This document shows positions 14,086-26,515 of a stretch of 64,000 nucleotides of DNA, one piece after another. The translations under genes were made by a program, and so were the position numbers. Every line of letters starts with the position of its first letter. Within the stretch, counting starts at the first letter, position 1. The notes beneath the pieces were generated by a model. It was not told the origin of the DNA. It searched no databases and worked only from the letters and a program-made list of their open reading frames with translations. The stretch lies in contig CM049306.1 of the NCBI GenBank assembly GCA_026874595.1, positions 78,640,142 to 78,704,141 on the forward strand. Direction: 5' to 3'. This DNA comes from Sipunculus nudus (Eukaryota; Annelida; Sipuncula; Golfingiida; Sipunculidae).

Positions 14086-14850
14086 GCCTTAACAAAATTA
14101 GCCCCCCCCCCCAATCGGTGCCTGGTCATGTCTTTTTATATTACATGCATGTATACACTATAATATATAACAAAAAATAATTATATGTTTAAAACATATA
14201 AACATGATATGTCCCCTTGTGAAAAAAAATCCTGGATGCCCGCCTGCACTTTCTGTCTGTCTGTCTGTCTTTCTCTCTCTCTCACTCTCTCTCTCTCTCT
14301 CTCTGTGCAGATCCGGTTGGGGGGGGGGGGTAGGGTGGTCTAGACCCCAAACCCATTCTCCCGACCATTTTGCCGGTTAAGTTGTGAATTATGTTTTAAA
14401 ATGTTTCTCAGAACTAATATACACTATTTAACATATATTTTCACGTTTTTTTATGCTAGGTAATAGGTTTTATAGATTCGTGTACAGCTGGCCCCAGTCT
14501 CAGCTTTTTATGTGGACCATTACATTGCGTCTGCGTGATTCTTCCGCGTTACTGTATTTATTATATATGCGGTATTTCTTGTCATACTATTAGTTCTCAA
14601 AAGATAATGATGGGTTCTCACTGATGCATGAGAACCCGGATTTGAAATTTACTGCCTTAACAAAATTAACCACCCACCCCCCCCCCCCCCCCCAAGCGGT
14701 GCCTGGTCATGTCTTTTTATATTACATGCATGTATACACTATAATATATAACAAAAAATAATTATATGTTTAAAACATATAAACATGATATGTCCCCCCC
14801 TCCCCGTGAAAAAAAATCCTGGATCCCCGCCTGCACTTTCTGTCTGTCTG

Positions 14851-14899
<49 letters not shown>

Positions 14900-15326
14900 A
14901 GATCCGGGTGGGGGGGGGGGGGTAGGGTGGTCTAGACCCCAAACCCATTCTCCCGACCATTTTGCCGGTTAAGTTGTGAATTATGTTTTAAAATGTTTCT
15001 CAGAACTAATATACACTATTTAACATATATTTTCACGTTTTTTTTATGCTAGGTAATAGGTTTTATAGATTCGTGTACAGCTGGCCCCAGTCAGTGATGC
15101 ATGATAACCCGGGTTTGAAATTTACTGCCTTAACAAAATTAGCCCCCCCCCCCCCCCCAAGCGGTGACTGGTCATGTTTTTTTTTATATTACATGCATGT
15201 ATGCACTATAATATATAACAAAAAATAATTATATGTTTAAAACATATAAACATGCTATGTCCCTCCTGTGAAAAAAAATCCTGGATCCGCGCCTGCTCTT
15301 TCTTTCTGTCTCTTTCTTTCTGTCTG

Positions 15327-15385
<59 letters not shown>

Positions 15386-15420
15386 ACACAGACAGAGACA
15401 CACAAACGCACGCATTTTTC
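14086..15420. repeat. Right-flank long-variant units with (CT)n/poly-G
   Basis: Three copies of the long variant (motif 'ataattatatgtttaaaaca' near 14179, 14759 and 15227), the last two truncated. They mirror the left flank, so the short-unit array sits between two blocks of long units in the same orientation. The block ends in a (CT)n tract at about 15337-15383. Confidence 0.8.
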
Positions 15421-17329
15421 ACACCCGATTCGCTGTATGTTAAACATGACTCTCCAAACTATTAAAAAAAGAGACTCAATATAACGTCTGACCCATGGAT
15501 GTAATAATTTTAAACACAGGCGGTGCCTCCTGGCCTTAAAGGACAAAAGATTAACATCACAACAGAGTCTGGATAAAAATTAAAAAACAAAAATCAGCTG
15601 TGACACTGAAACTTACAAAACATGAGTTGTTGATTTCAGGTGTCTCGACCCACCTGTATGCACTCACAACCAGGCTAAATTCTTCCAATGACCTCGCTTT
15701 AATATGCTACACTTAAGAGAAAATGTATTCTAGGATACCAGATAAGCGCATTTATATCGAAAATAAGGAAGCGAGATTTAGGCATATCTTACATGATCAA
15801 AGATCTAGAATGAATTAAGGATCATCATACCATCAAACATTTACATTTTTTAATAGATTTTTCAAACCTGTATACTAAAGTTTGTGAAAAACGTGAGTAT
15901 GCATATTTAATTTTACAGACTCAATATTTTGAATATTAATAATACTAGTGTTTTACCTTTTTTTAAATAGCAGTCGATATTCAACATTAAAGCGATTTAA
16001 CAATGGCTGTTAAATATTCTTTGGACAAAAGAAATTTTGGACTTGGAAAGACAAAATTATGTGACATCATCACTTTTTTTAAACAAAAACCTGCCAGTAA
16101 ATCAGTATACATATTACATATTTTATATAATATATAAACATGTAATTTATAGAGGACTTTGTAGAAAATGTAGAGAGACGGGTGTAAATGATAAAATCCG
16201 TTTGACGGCCAAGCTGTACAATAAACGGCCATGCACACATACACACATTATTTTTTAGTGAGTAAATTATTAACAAAGACAATAAAATAATTGAAAGCGT
16301 TCATTTATTAAAAAAATAAAAATTCAACAAGGAACATAGGTTGTAGAGATGGAAAATATATCAATTATTTTTACCAATATAATACTGTCCTGTCTAATAT
16401 ATTGTTTAAAAGACAACCTGCAAAGCCACATATACCAACAGAACTGTTGCATGCATATAATCTTAACAATGTCCAAGAGGGGTAACTTGCAAAAAAAAAA
16501 CAAGATGAATGAGTTATATATAATATAATTCTATCCTGTTTTTTTTTTTTGTATACATTGGGGATATTGGAAACTGAATGAGACAACCAAATACCAATAC
16601 TCAAATCCTCTATAAGTTAAGGAGAAATCATAATTTGGACTAAACATATATTAATGGGTCACTCAATCAATCGGATGAATTAAATTTTTAATCATTATTC
16701 TGTATGTTTAAAAATGTTAACAAGGAAGTTTTGTATTTATCCAAGCAGCTCGAACTGTTATATTACTTTTGTGCACTGCAAATTTCTTATACATCCGGAT
16801 TCCAATGTGATACTGAATACAGTCGAACCTTTCAAATGCGACCAACCAAGGGATTGGTCTGAAGTGGTCGTTGTATATCTGTTGATGTTTTATATTAAAA
16901 ACACTTATTACTACATTATATACATGAACTTTTCGTGTATGCATGATTCCTGTCCTAGCGTAAAAAGCAAACAAAAATCCTTGACATGGACAGGGTCGAA
17001 AAGGTTATCATATTTAAGCCCACTAAGGCAGTTGACAGTTGCTGTATTATTAACATGTTCACTCATATATTTTTTTAACTGTATAGGTATATAACGAATT
17101 AGTTGGTGGTAAAGTGTTAGTGTTAAAAAATGTCGGTCTTTACTGCTATATTTTGTTGCAACGCAACATAATTATTATAAATATTTTAAATATAAAAGAT
17201 ATATTTTGATTTTTTGTTGGTCCAATACATGAATCTTAACAGTGTGTATATAATAATTACAGTTCAGTATTTATTCAGAATGACAAAATAAATGTGGCTA
17301 AACTTCTGTGCGTGTGTGTGTGTGCAAAG
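15421..17329. other. AT-rich nongenic spacer between two satellite arrays
   Basis: No gene, RNA or clear repeat seen. Contains simple A- and T-runs and a short (TG)n at about 17309-17323. Short open frames on both strands overlap each other and have no recognisable domain. Confidence 0.5.
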
Positions 17330-20300
17330 TCAGGAGGACTATAAAATCTGCTATATACAACTACAATATGGTCCTACTATAAATTCTGGTATTTAAAACA
17401 TCAAAATTGTCAAACCTCAAATGGAACCTAAATTCTTGTAATTATAACATCAGTATGGTCCAACGTCAGATGGACCCGTAAATTTTTTGTACAGCCGCAA
17501 ATGGTCTAACGTTAGACGGATATTTAATTTTACTATACAATTCTGGTATATACATTAAAAATGTCAAAGGAAACTCTAAATTCTGGTATATGCAACAACG
17601 AACTGGTCCAAGTTTAGGTGGACGCCACAGTCTGTCATACACAGCAGCAATTAGGCCTAAGGTCAGAGGGAATCTAAATCCTGGTATATACAACTAAAAT
17701 ATTGGTCAACGTTAAATTAACTACAAAATGTTTTGACACATACAATATGACCAACGTTGCAACGTCCAAGATCAGACTTAAAATGCTGGTATGTAAAACA
17801 TCTCTAAAGTGAAATATCCGAAGGACTCATTTCACTCAAATATACATCCTAAACATCCTTATCTTGGTATATACAAATCTATCTTGTCAAATATCAAATG
17901 TCTCTATATCATGGTAAATTTGACATAAACAGGCTCAAATCTTTTACCTAAATTATCAATATGGCCAAAATTTCAAACGGAATCTCTATGCAATACGAAT
18001 AGTGCGAATTTAAAACTGATACAGACATCAATAACAATATCCAGATTCAAACTCTGTATCCTGCTATATACAAATAGTCATTCAACAGCATTAGATAGGC
18101 TCCTGGTCATAATATAAACAAAATAAAGATTTTTTAAATTCATATGTATTCAATGTTATTTTATTACAAGCAGTATATAGGAAAAATTCAAATAAGTTCA
18201 AAACCCTGTATCTTAATTGTAAGTATGGTCAAACAACCGGTGGACTGTATTTTTTTTTATATTCAGCCTGAATAAGGTCAAGTGTCAGATTTATCTGGAG
18301 GTTTTTAAAGATAAAAGATCACATTGACCCAACGTCAGTTGAATTCTAAAATATAGTAAGCACACGACCTATAAGCTCCAATGGCAGATTTACTCTGAAT
18401 CCTGGTATATAAAACAACCATATGTTCCTAAACCATAAGGTAATAAATCCTGGTATAAACAACATACAAATTGTGTAATGTCCAATGGCGCTGATTTTTT
18501 CGATATACATATTCCTTACGGACAAACATCAGGGGGACATATTATGCAATGTCAAATGGCCCTGATTCCTTTTATGTACAACTCCCTTTCGTTCAAACAT
18601 CAGGGGCACTTTTAATCCTGGTATATGCAACAGCAATATGGTCCAGCGGGATAAGGTACTTAATAGTGGTATACACAACATACAGATTGTGCAATGTCCC
18701 ATCTGCAACATCAATATGGTCCTACGGCGAAAGGTACTAAATCCTGGTATATAAACAACATATAAATAGTGCAATGTCCCATGCCACTGATTCCTCTTAT
18801 ATACAGATGCCTTATGGTCAAACATCAGGGGGACTTTAAATCCTTCTATATGCAATAAAAATTTGGTCCTACGGCATAAAGTATTAAAATCCTGGTATAA
18901 ACGACATACAAATTGTGCAATGTTCCATGGCGCTGATTCCTTATATATACAACTTCTTTACGATCAAACATCAGGGGGACTTTTAAATCCTAGTATATAC
19001 AACGACGATATGGTGCTACGGCAAAGGTACTAAATCCAGGTAAAACAACATACAAATTGGGTATTGTCCCATGCCACTGATTCCTCTTATATAAATATCC
19101 CTTATGGTCAAACATCAGGGGCACTTTAAATCCCTTGTATATGCGATAACAATTTGGTCCTACTGCATAAAGTACTTTATCCTGTTATAAACAACATACA
19201 AATTGTGTATTGTCCCATGCCACTGATTCCTCTTATATACAGATGCCTTATGGTCAAACATCAGGGGGACTTTAAATCCTTGTATATGCAATAACAATTT
19301 GGTCCTACGGCATAAGGTACTAAATCCTTTTATAAACAACATACAAATTGTGTATTGTCCCATGGCACTGATTATTCTTATGTACAGATCCCTTTCGGTC
19401 AAACATCAGGGGGACTTGAAATCCTTGTATATGCAATAACAATTTGGTCCTACGGCATAAGGTACTAAATCCTGGTATAAACAACATACAAATTGTGCAA
19501 TGTCCCATGGCACTGATTCCTCTTATGTACAGATCCCTTTCGGTCAAACATCAGGGGGACTTGAAATCCTTGTATATGCAATAGCAATTTGGTCCTACGG
19601 CATAAAGTACTAACTCCTGGTATAAACAACATACAAATTGTGTATTGTCCCATGGCACTTATTCCTCTTATATACAGATTCCTTTCGGTCAAACATCAAG
19701 GGGACTTGAAATCCTTGTATATGCAATAACAATTTGGTCCTACGGCATAAAGTACTAAATCCTGGTATAAACAACATACAAATGTGTATTGTCCCATGGC
19801 ACTGATTCCTCTTATGTACAGATCCCTTTCGGTCAAACATCAGGGGGACTTGAAATCCTTGTATATGCAATAACAATTTGGTCCTACGGAATAAAGTACT
19901 AAATCCTGGTATAAACAACATACAAATTGTGTATTGTCCCATGGCACTGATTATTCTTATGTACAGATCCCTTTCGGTCAAACATCAGGGGGACTTGAAA
20001 TCCTTGTATATGCAATAACAATTTGGTCCTACGGCATAAAGTACTAAATCCTGGTATAAACAACATACAAATTGTGTATTGTCCCATGACATTGATTCCT
20101 CTTATATACAGATCCCTTTCGGTCAAACATCATGGGGGACTTTAAATCCTTGTATATGCAATAACAATTTGGTCCTACGGCATAATGTACTTAATCCTGG
20201 TATAAACAACATACAAATTGTGTATTGTCCCATGGCACTTATTCCTCTTATATACAGATTCCTTTCGGCCAAACATCAGGGGGACTTTAAATCCTTGTAT

Positions 20301-23300
20301 ATGCAATAACAGTTTGGTCCTACGGCATAATGTACTAAATCCTGGTATAAACAACATACAAATTGTGCAATGTCCCATGGCACTGATTCCTCTTATGTAC
20401 AGATCCCTTTCGGTCAAACATCAGGGGGACTTGAAATCCTTGTATATGCAATAACAATTTGGTCCTACGGCATAAAGTACTAACTCCTGGTATAAACAAC
20501 ATACAAATTGTGTATTGTCCCATGGCACTTATTCCTCTTATATACAGATTCCTTTCGGTCAAACATCAAGGGGACTTGAAATCCTTGTATATGCAATAAC
20601 AATTTGGTCCTACGGCATAAAGTACTAAATCCTGGTATAAACAACATACAAATTGTGTATTGTCCCATGGCACTGATTCCTCTTATGTACAGATCCCTTT
20701 AGGTCAAACATCAGGGGGACTTGAAATCCTTGTATATGCAATAACAATTTGGTCCTACGGAATAAAGTACTAAATCCTGGTATAAACAACATACAAATTG
20801 TGTATTGTCCCATGGCACTGATTATTCTTATGTACAGATCCCTTTCGGTCAAACATCAGGGGGACTTGAAATCCTTGTATATGCAATAACAATTTGGTCC
20901 TACGGCATAAAGTACTAAATCCTGGTATAAACAACATACATATTGTGTATTGTCCCATGACATTGATTCCTCTTATATACAGATCCCTTTCGGTCAAACA
21001 TCATGGGGGACTTTAAATCCTTGTATATGCAATAACAATTTGGTCCTACGGCATAATGTACTTAATCCTGGTATAAACAACATACAAATTGTGTATTGTC
21101 CCATGGCACTTATTCCTCTTATATACAGATTCCTTTCGGCCAAACATCAGGGGGACTTTAAATCCTTGTATATGCAATAACAATTTGGTCCTACGGCATA
21201 ATGTACTTAATCCTGGTATAAATAACATACAAATTGTACAATGTCCCATGGCACTGATTCCTTATATATAAAACTTCTTTACGATCAAACATCAGGGGGA
21301 CTTTTAAATTCTAGTATATACAACGACGATATGGTGCTTCGGCAAAGGTATTAAATCCAGGTAAAATAACATACAAATTATGGAATGTCCCATGGCTCTA
21401 ATTCCTTTTATATACAACTCCCTTTCAGTCAAATATCACGGGGACTTTTAATCCTGGTAAATGCAACAACAATATGGTCCAGCGGCATAAGGTACTAAAA
21501 GGTGGTATAAACAACATAAAAATTGTGCAATGTCACATGGCACTGATTCCTTATATAGACAACTCAATTTTGGTCAAACATCAGGGGACTTAAATCCTGG
21601 TATATGCAACAAGAATATGGTCCTACGGCGTAAGGTACTCAATCCTGGTATACATAACATATAAATTGTGCAATGTCCCATAGCACTCATTCCTTTTATA
21701 TACAACTTCGTAATGGTCAAACATCAGGGGGACTTTTAAATCCTGGTTTATACAATTACAATATGGTCCCACGGCATAAAGTACTAAATCCTGGTATAAA
21801 CAACATACAAATTGTGAATTGTCCCATGGCACTGATTCCTCTTATATACAGATTCCTTTCGGTCAAACATCAGGGGGACTTGAAATCCTTGTATATGCAA
21901 TAACAATTTGGTCCTACGGCATAATGTACTTAATCCTGGTATAAACAACATACAAATTGTACAATGTCCCATGTCACTGATTCCTTATATATAAAACTTC
22001 TTTACGATCAAACATCAGGGGGACTTTTTAATTCTAGTATATACAACGACGATATGGTGCTTCGGCAAAGGTATTTAATCCAGGTAAAATAACATACAAA
22101 TTATGGAATGTCCCATGGCTCTAATTCCTTTTATATACAACTCCCTTTCAGTCAAACATCACGGGGACTTTTAATCCTGGTAAATGCAACAACAATATGG
22201 TCCAGCGGCATAAGGTACTAAAAGGTGGTATAAACAACATAAAAATTGTGCAATGTCACATGGCACTGATTCCTTATATAGACAACTCAATTTTGGTCAA
22301 ACATCAGGGGACTTAAATCCTGGTATATGCAATAAGAATATGGTCCCACGGCGTATGGTACTCAATCCTGGTATACAAAACATATAAATTATGCAATGTC
22401 CCATAGCACTCATTCCTTTATATACAACTTCGTAACGGTCAAACATCAGGGGGACTTTTAAATCCTGGTTTATACAATAACAATATGGTCCCACGGCAAA
22501 AGGTACTAAATCCTGGTATAAACAACATACAAATTGTGTATTGTCCCATGGCACTGATTCCTCTTATATACAGATCCCTTATCGTCAAACATCAGGGAGA
22601 CTTTAGATCCTTGTATATGCAAAAACAATTTGGTCCTACGTGATAAAGTACTAAATCCTGGTATAAACAACATACAAATTCTGTATTGTCCCATGGCACT
22701 GATTCCTCTTATATACAGATCCCTTATCGTCAAACATCAGGGAGACTTTAGATCCTTGTATATGCAATTACAATTTGGTACTACGGCATAAAGTACTAAA
22801 TCCTGGTATAAACAACATACAAATTGTGTATTGTCCCATGGCACTAATTCCTCTTATATACAGATCCACTATGGTCAAACATCAGGGGGACTTTAAATCC
22901 TTGTATATGCAATGACAATTTGGTCCTACTGCATAAAGTACTTAATCCTGGTATAAACAACATACAAATTGTGTATTGTCCCATGCCACTTATTTCTCTT
23001 ATATACAGATCCCTTTCGGTCAAACATCAGGGGGACTTTAGATCCTTGTATATGCAATAACAATTTGGTCCTACGGCATAAGGTACTAAATCCTGGTATA
23101 AACGACATACAAATTGTGCAATATCCCATGGCACTGATTCCTCTTATATACAGATCCCTTTCGGTCAAACATCCCGGAGACTTTAAATCCTTGTATATGC
23201 AATAACAATTTGGTCCTACGGCATAAGGTAATAAATCCTGGTATAAACAACATACAAATTGTGCAATGTCCCATGGCACTAATTCCTCTTATATACAGAT

Positions 23301-25675
23301 CCACTATGGTCAAACATCAGGGGGACTTTAAATCAATGTACATGCAATGACAATTTGGTCCTACAGCATAAAGGACTAAATCCTGGCAAAAACAACATAA
23401 ACATTGTGTATTGTCCCATGGCACTGATTCCTCTTATATACAGATCCCTTTCGGTCAAACATCAGGGGGAATTTAGATCCTGGTATATGCGATAACAATG
23501 TGGTCCTACTGCATAAAGTACTAAATCCTGGTATAAACAACATACAAATTGTGTATTGTCCCATGGCACTAATTCCTCTTATATACAGATCCACTATGGT
23601 CAAACATCAGGGGGACTTTAAATCCTTGTATATGCAATAACAATTTGGTCCTACGGCATAAGGTACTAAATCCTGGTATAAACAACATACAAATTGTGCA
23701 ATGTCCCATGGCACTAATTCCTCTTATATACAGATCCCTTTCGGTCAAACATCCGGGGGACTTTAAATCCTTGTATATGCATTACCAATTTGGTCCTACG
23801 GCATAAGGTACTAAATCCTGGTATAAACAACATATAAATTGTGCAATGTCCCATGGCACTGATTCTTCTTATATACAGATCCCTTTCGGTCAAACATCAG
23901 GGGGACTTTAAATCCTTGTATATGCAATAACAATTTGGTCCTACTGCATAAGGTACTAAATCCTGGTATTAACAACATATAAATTGTGTAATGTCCCATA
24001 CCACTGATTCCTCTTATATACATATCCCTTATGGTCAAACATCAGGGAGACTTTATATCCCTTGTATATGCAATAAAAATTTGATCCTAAGGCATAAAGT
24101 ACTAAATCCTGAAAGAAACAACATACAAATTCTGTATTGCCCCATGGCACTAATTCCTCTTATATACAGATCCCTTATCGTCAAACATCATGGAGACTTT
24201 AGATCCTTGTATATGCAATAACATTTTGGTCCTACGGGTTAAAGTACTAATTCCTGGTATAAACAACATACAAATTGTGTATTGTCCCATGGCACTAATT
24301 CCTCTTTTATACAGATCCACTATGGTCAAACATCAGGGGGACTTTAAATCCTTGTATATGCAATGACAATTTGGTCCTACGGCATAAAGGACTAAATCCT
24401 GGCAAAAACAACATAAAAATAGTGTATTGTCCCATGGCACTGATTCATCTTATATACAGATCCCTTTCGGTCAAACATCAGGGGGACTTTAGATCCTGGT
24501 ATATGCGATAACAATTTGGTCCTACTGCATAAGGTACTAAATCCTGGTATGAACAACATACAAATTGTGTAATGTCCCATACCACTGATTCCTCTTATAT
24601 ACATATCCCTTATGGTCAAACATCAGGGGGACTTTAAATCCCTCGTATATGCAATAACAATTTGGTCCTACGGCATAAAGTACTAAATCCTGGAAGAAAC
24701 AACATACAAATTCTGTATAGTCCCATGGCATTAATTCCTCTTATATACAGTTCCCTTATCGTCAAACATCAGGGAGACTTAAGATCCTTGTATATGCAAT
24801 ATCAATTTGGTCCTACGGCATAAAGGACTAATTCCTGGTATAAACAACATACAAATTGTGTATTGTCCCATGGCACTAATTCCTCTTATATACAGATCCA
24901 CTATGGTCAAACATCAGGGGGACTTTAAATCCTGGTATATGCAATAACAATTTGGTCCTACGGCATAAGGTACTAAATCCTGGTATAAACGACATACAAA
25001 TTGTGCAATGTTCCATGGCGCTGATTCCTTATATATACAACTTCTTTACGATCAAACATCAGGGGGACTTTTAAATCCTAGTATATACAACGACGATATG
25101 GTGCTACGGCAAAGGTACTAAATCCAGGTAAAACAACATACAAATTGTGTATTGTCCCATGGCACTAATTCCTCTTATATACAGATCCACTATGGTCAAA
25201 CATCAGGGGGACTTTAAATCCTTGTATATGCAATGACAATTTGGTCCTACGGCCTAAAGGACTAAATCCTGGCAAAAACAATATAAAAATTGTGTATTGT
25301 CCCATGACACTGATTCCTCTTATATACAGATCCCTTTCGGTCAAACATCAGGGGGATTTAGATCCTGGTATATGCGATTACAATTTGGTCCTACTGCATA
25401 AAGTACTAAATCCTTGTATAAACAACATACAAATTGGGTATTGTCCCATGGCACTAATTCCTCTTATATACAGATGCCTTATGGTCAAACATCAGGGGGA
25501 CTTTAAATCCTTGTATATGCAATAACAAATTGGTCCTACGGCATAAGGTACTAAATCCTGGTGTGAACAACATACAAATTGTGCAATGTCCCATGGCACT
25601 GATTCCTCTTATATACAGATCCCTTTCGGTCAAACATCAGGGGGACTTTAAATCCTTGTATATGCAATAACAAAA
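17330..25675. repeat. Satellite array, unit about 145 bp, roughly 50 copies
   Basis: The core unit contains 'ggtcaaacatcagggggact', 'aaatccttgtatatgcaata', 'atttggtcctacggcataa', 'aaatcctggtataaacaaca' and 'gtcccatggcactgattcct'. Copies before about 18430 are strongly diverged; from 18430 to 25675 they are regular. The repeated 75-residue minus-strand frames are 145 bp apart, so each copy changes frame; they are not a gene. The array ends about 0.7 kb past the 3' end of the megasynthase. Confidence 0.93.
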
Positions 25676-26290
25676 TAAAGATTATGGGCAGTTTACCGAG
25701 ATAAGAATGCAACAAGTTGGAAGACCACTGCGATGCATTCCTCGATATGACTTATATCACGAATAAATTTAGGCCATACAAGCTAAATTTGAATGCCAAC
25801 TGTGTCGGGTTGTCACGGCTAAAGTATGCAAATGAAGGGATACCTCAAGTGATATGATACCGCTGTTAACTCCCGTTCATGTTCTTAATGGGCAAATTAT
25901 CTGGAAAGAGAGATTCCTCCCAAACCAATGACACCTAACGATGAGAGATTTTCTCAGTGGATACTGCATAAAAAATCATCTCACTGTCCGAATGAAACAA
26001 TCCAATTTTTTTTTATTAATGAGGAGCTCTTTTTTATCTATATGAGCCTCAGGCCCTTATAATACGAGAGATACTGGAAAGGAACTGGCAATCGGATAAA
26101 CACGATCCTCCTAAAGCTAGGTTCCTAGTCCCTTATAGGATAGATGATTTGACAATTACATCTTTAATACAAATGCTCATGTACACTAATGTTATGTGAA
26201 TAAAAGTGTTAGATAGGCATAAACTTGTTCAATTATAGTACATATTGACATTTATCTTTACAGATACATAGCTTACCCAGGCGGCCCTGC
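25676..26290. other. Nongenic stretch between satellite and megasynthase 3' end
   Basis: No open frame or known repeat recognised. It includes the expected 3' UTR and downstream sequence of the megasynthase gene (minus strand), though the transcript end cannot be placed. Confidence 0.4.
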
Positions 26291-26293
26291 TGT

Positions 26294-26299
26294 TTTATT
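26294..26299 (-). promoter_or_regulatory. Candidate polyadenylation signal AATAAA of the megasynthase gene
   Basis: AATAAA on the minus strand about 84 nt after the stop codon. A GGGTAAGC donor-like string follows shortly after, so a 3' UTR intron is also possible. The signal alone is weak evidence in AT-rich DNA. Confidence 0.35.
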
Positions 26300-26382
26300 A
26301 CCATCAACCTTCTTGTACCGTAGAACAGTAATGGACAGGAGCAGTAATGAGGAAACCATTGACCAAGGCTTCTTTTTATCCA

Positions 26383-26515
26383 TCAGATCATGGCCATCAG
26401 TATTTTTCGTGGTCCCGTGAACGATCTTCTTCCATGAGCAACCAAGTAGTTGTCTACCAGGAGCAGGTCTCCTTGCTGCCATGGAAACACAACCTCGTGC
26501 TGCTTCAAAGTCTCT
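26383..26515 (-). CDS. Megasynthase terminal coding exon: C-terminus of SyrP-like dioxygenase
   Basis: 133-nt exon found by hand in a stretch with no long open frame. The acceptor is a pyrimidine-rich run ending ATAAACAG|A at 26516-26519; AG from exon 3 plus this A makes Arg 4508. It encodes [30 protein letters not shown] and [13 protein letters not shown], then TGA at 26383-26385. This is the family's standard ending: WQxGD, the DN-x-x-x-x-HGR block with the distal iron-binding His (4535), and an Arg (4544) placed to bind 2-oxoglutarate. It lies 3.46 kb from exon 3, so automated gene models may miss it. Confidence 0.9.

Noticed and set aside
7938-15546. Leu/Ser- or Arg/Glu-rich frames over (CT)n tracts
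   Set aside because: Low-complexity translation of a dinucleotide repeat.
19160-24731. Series of ~75-residue minus-strand open frames with a shared peptide (MTERDLYIRGI...VVYTRI)
   Set aside because: They repeat every 145 bp, which is not a multiple of three, so they cannot form one protein. They are a by-product of the satellite, and plus-strand frames of similar length exist in the same DNA.
17330-25675. CRISPR-like array of regularly spaced repeats
   Set aside because: Whole 145-bp units repeat with no unique spacers, and the genome is eukaryotic.
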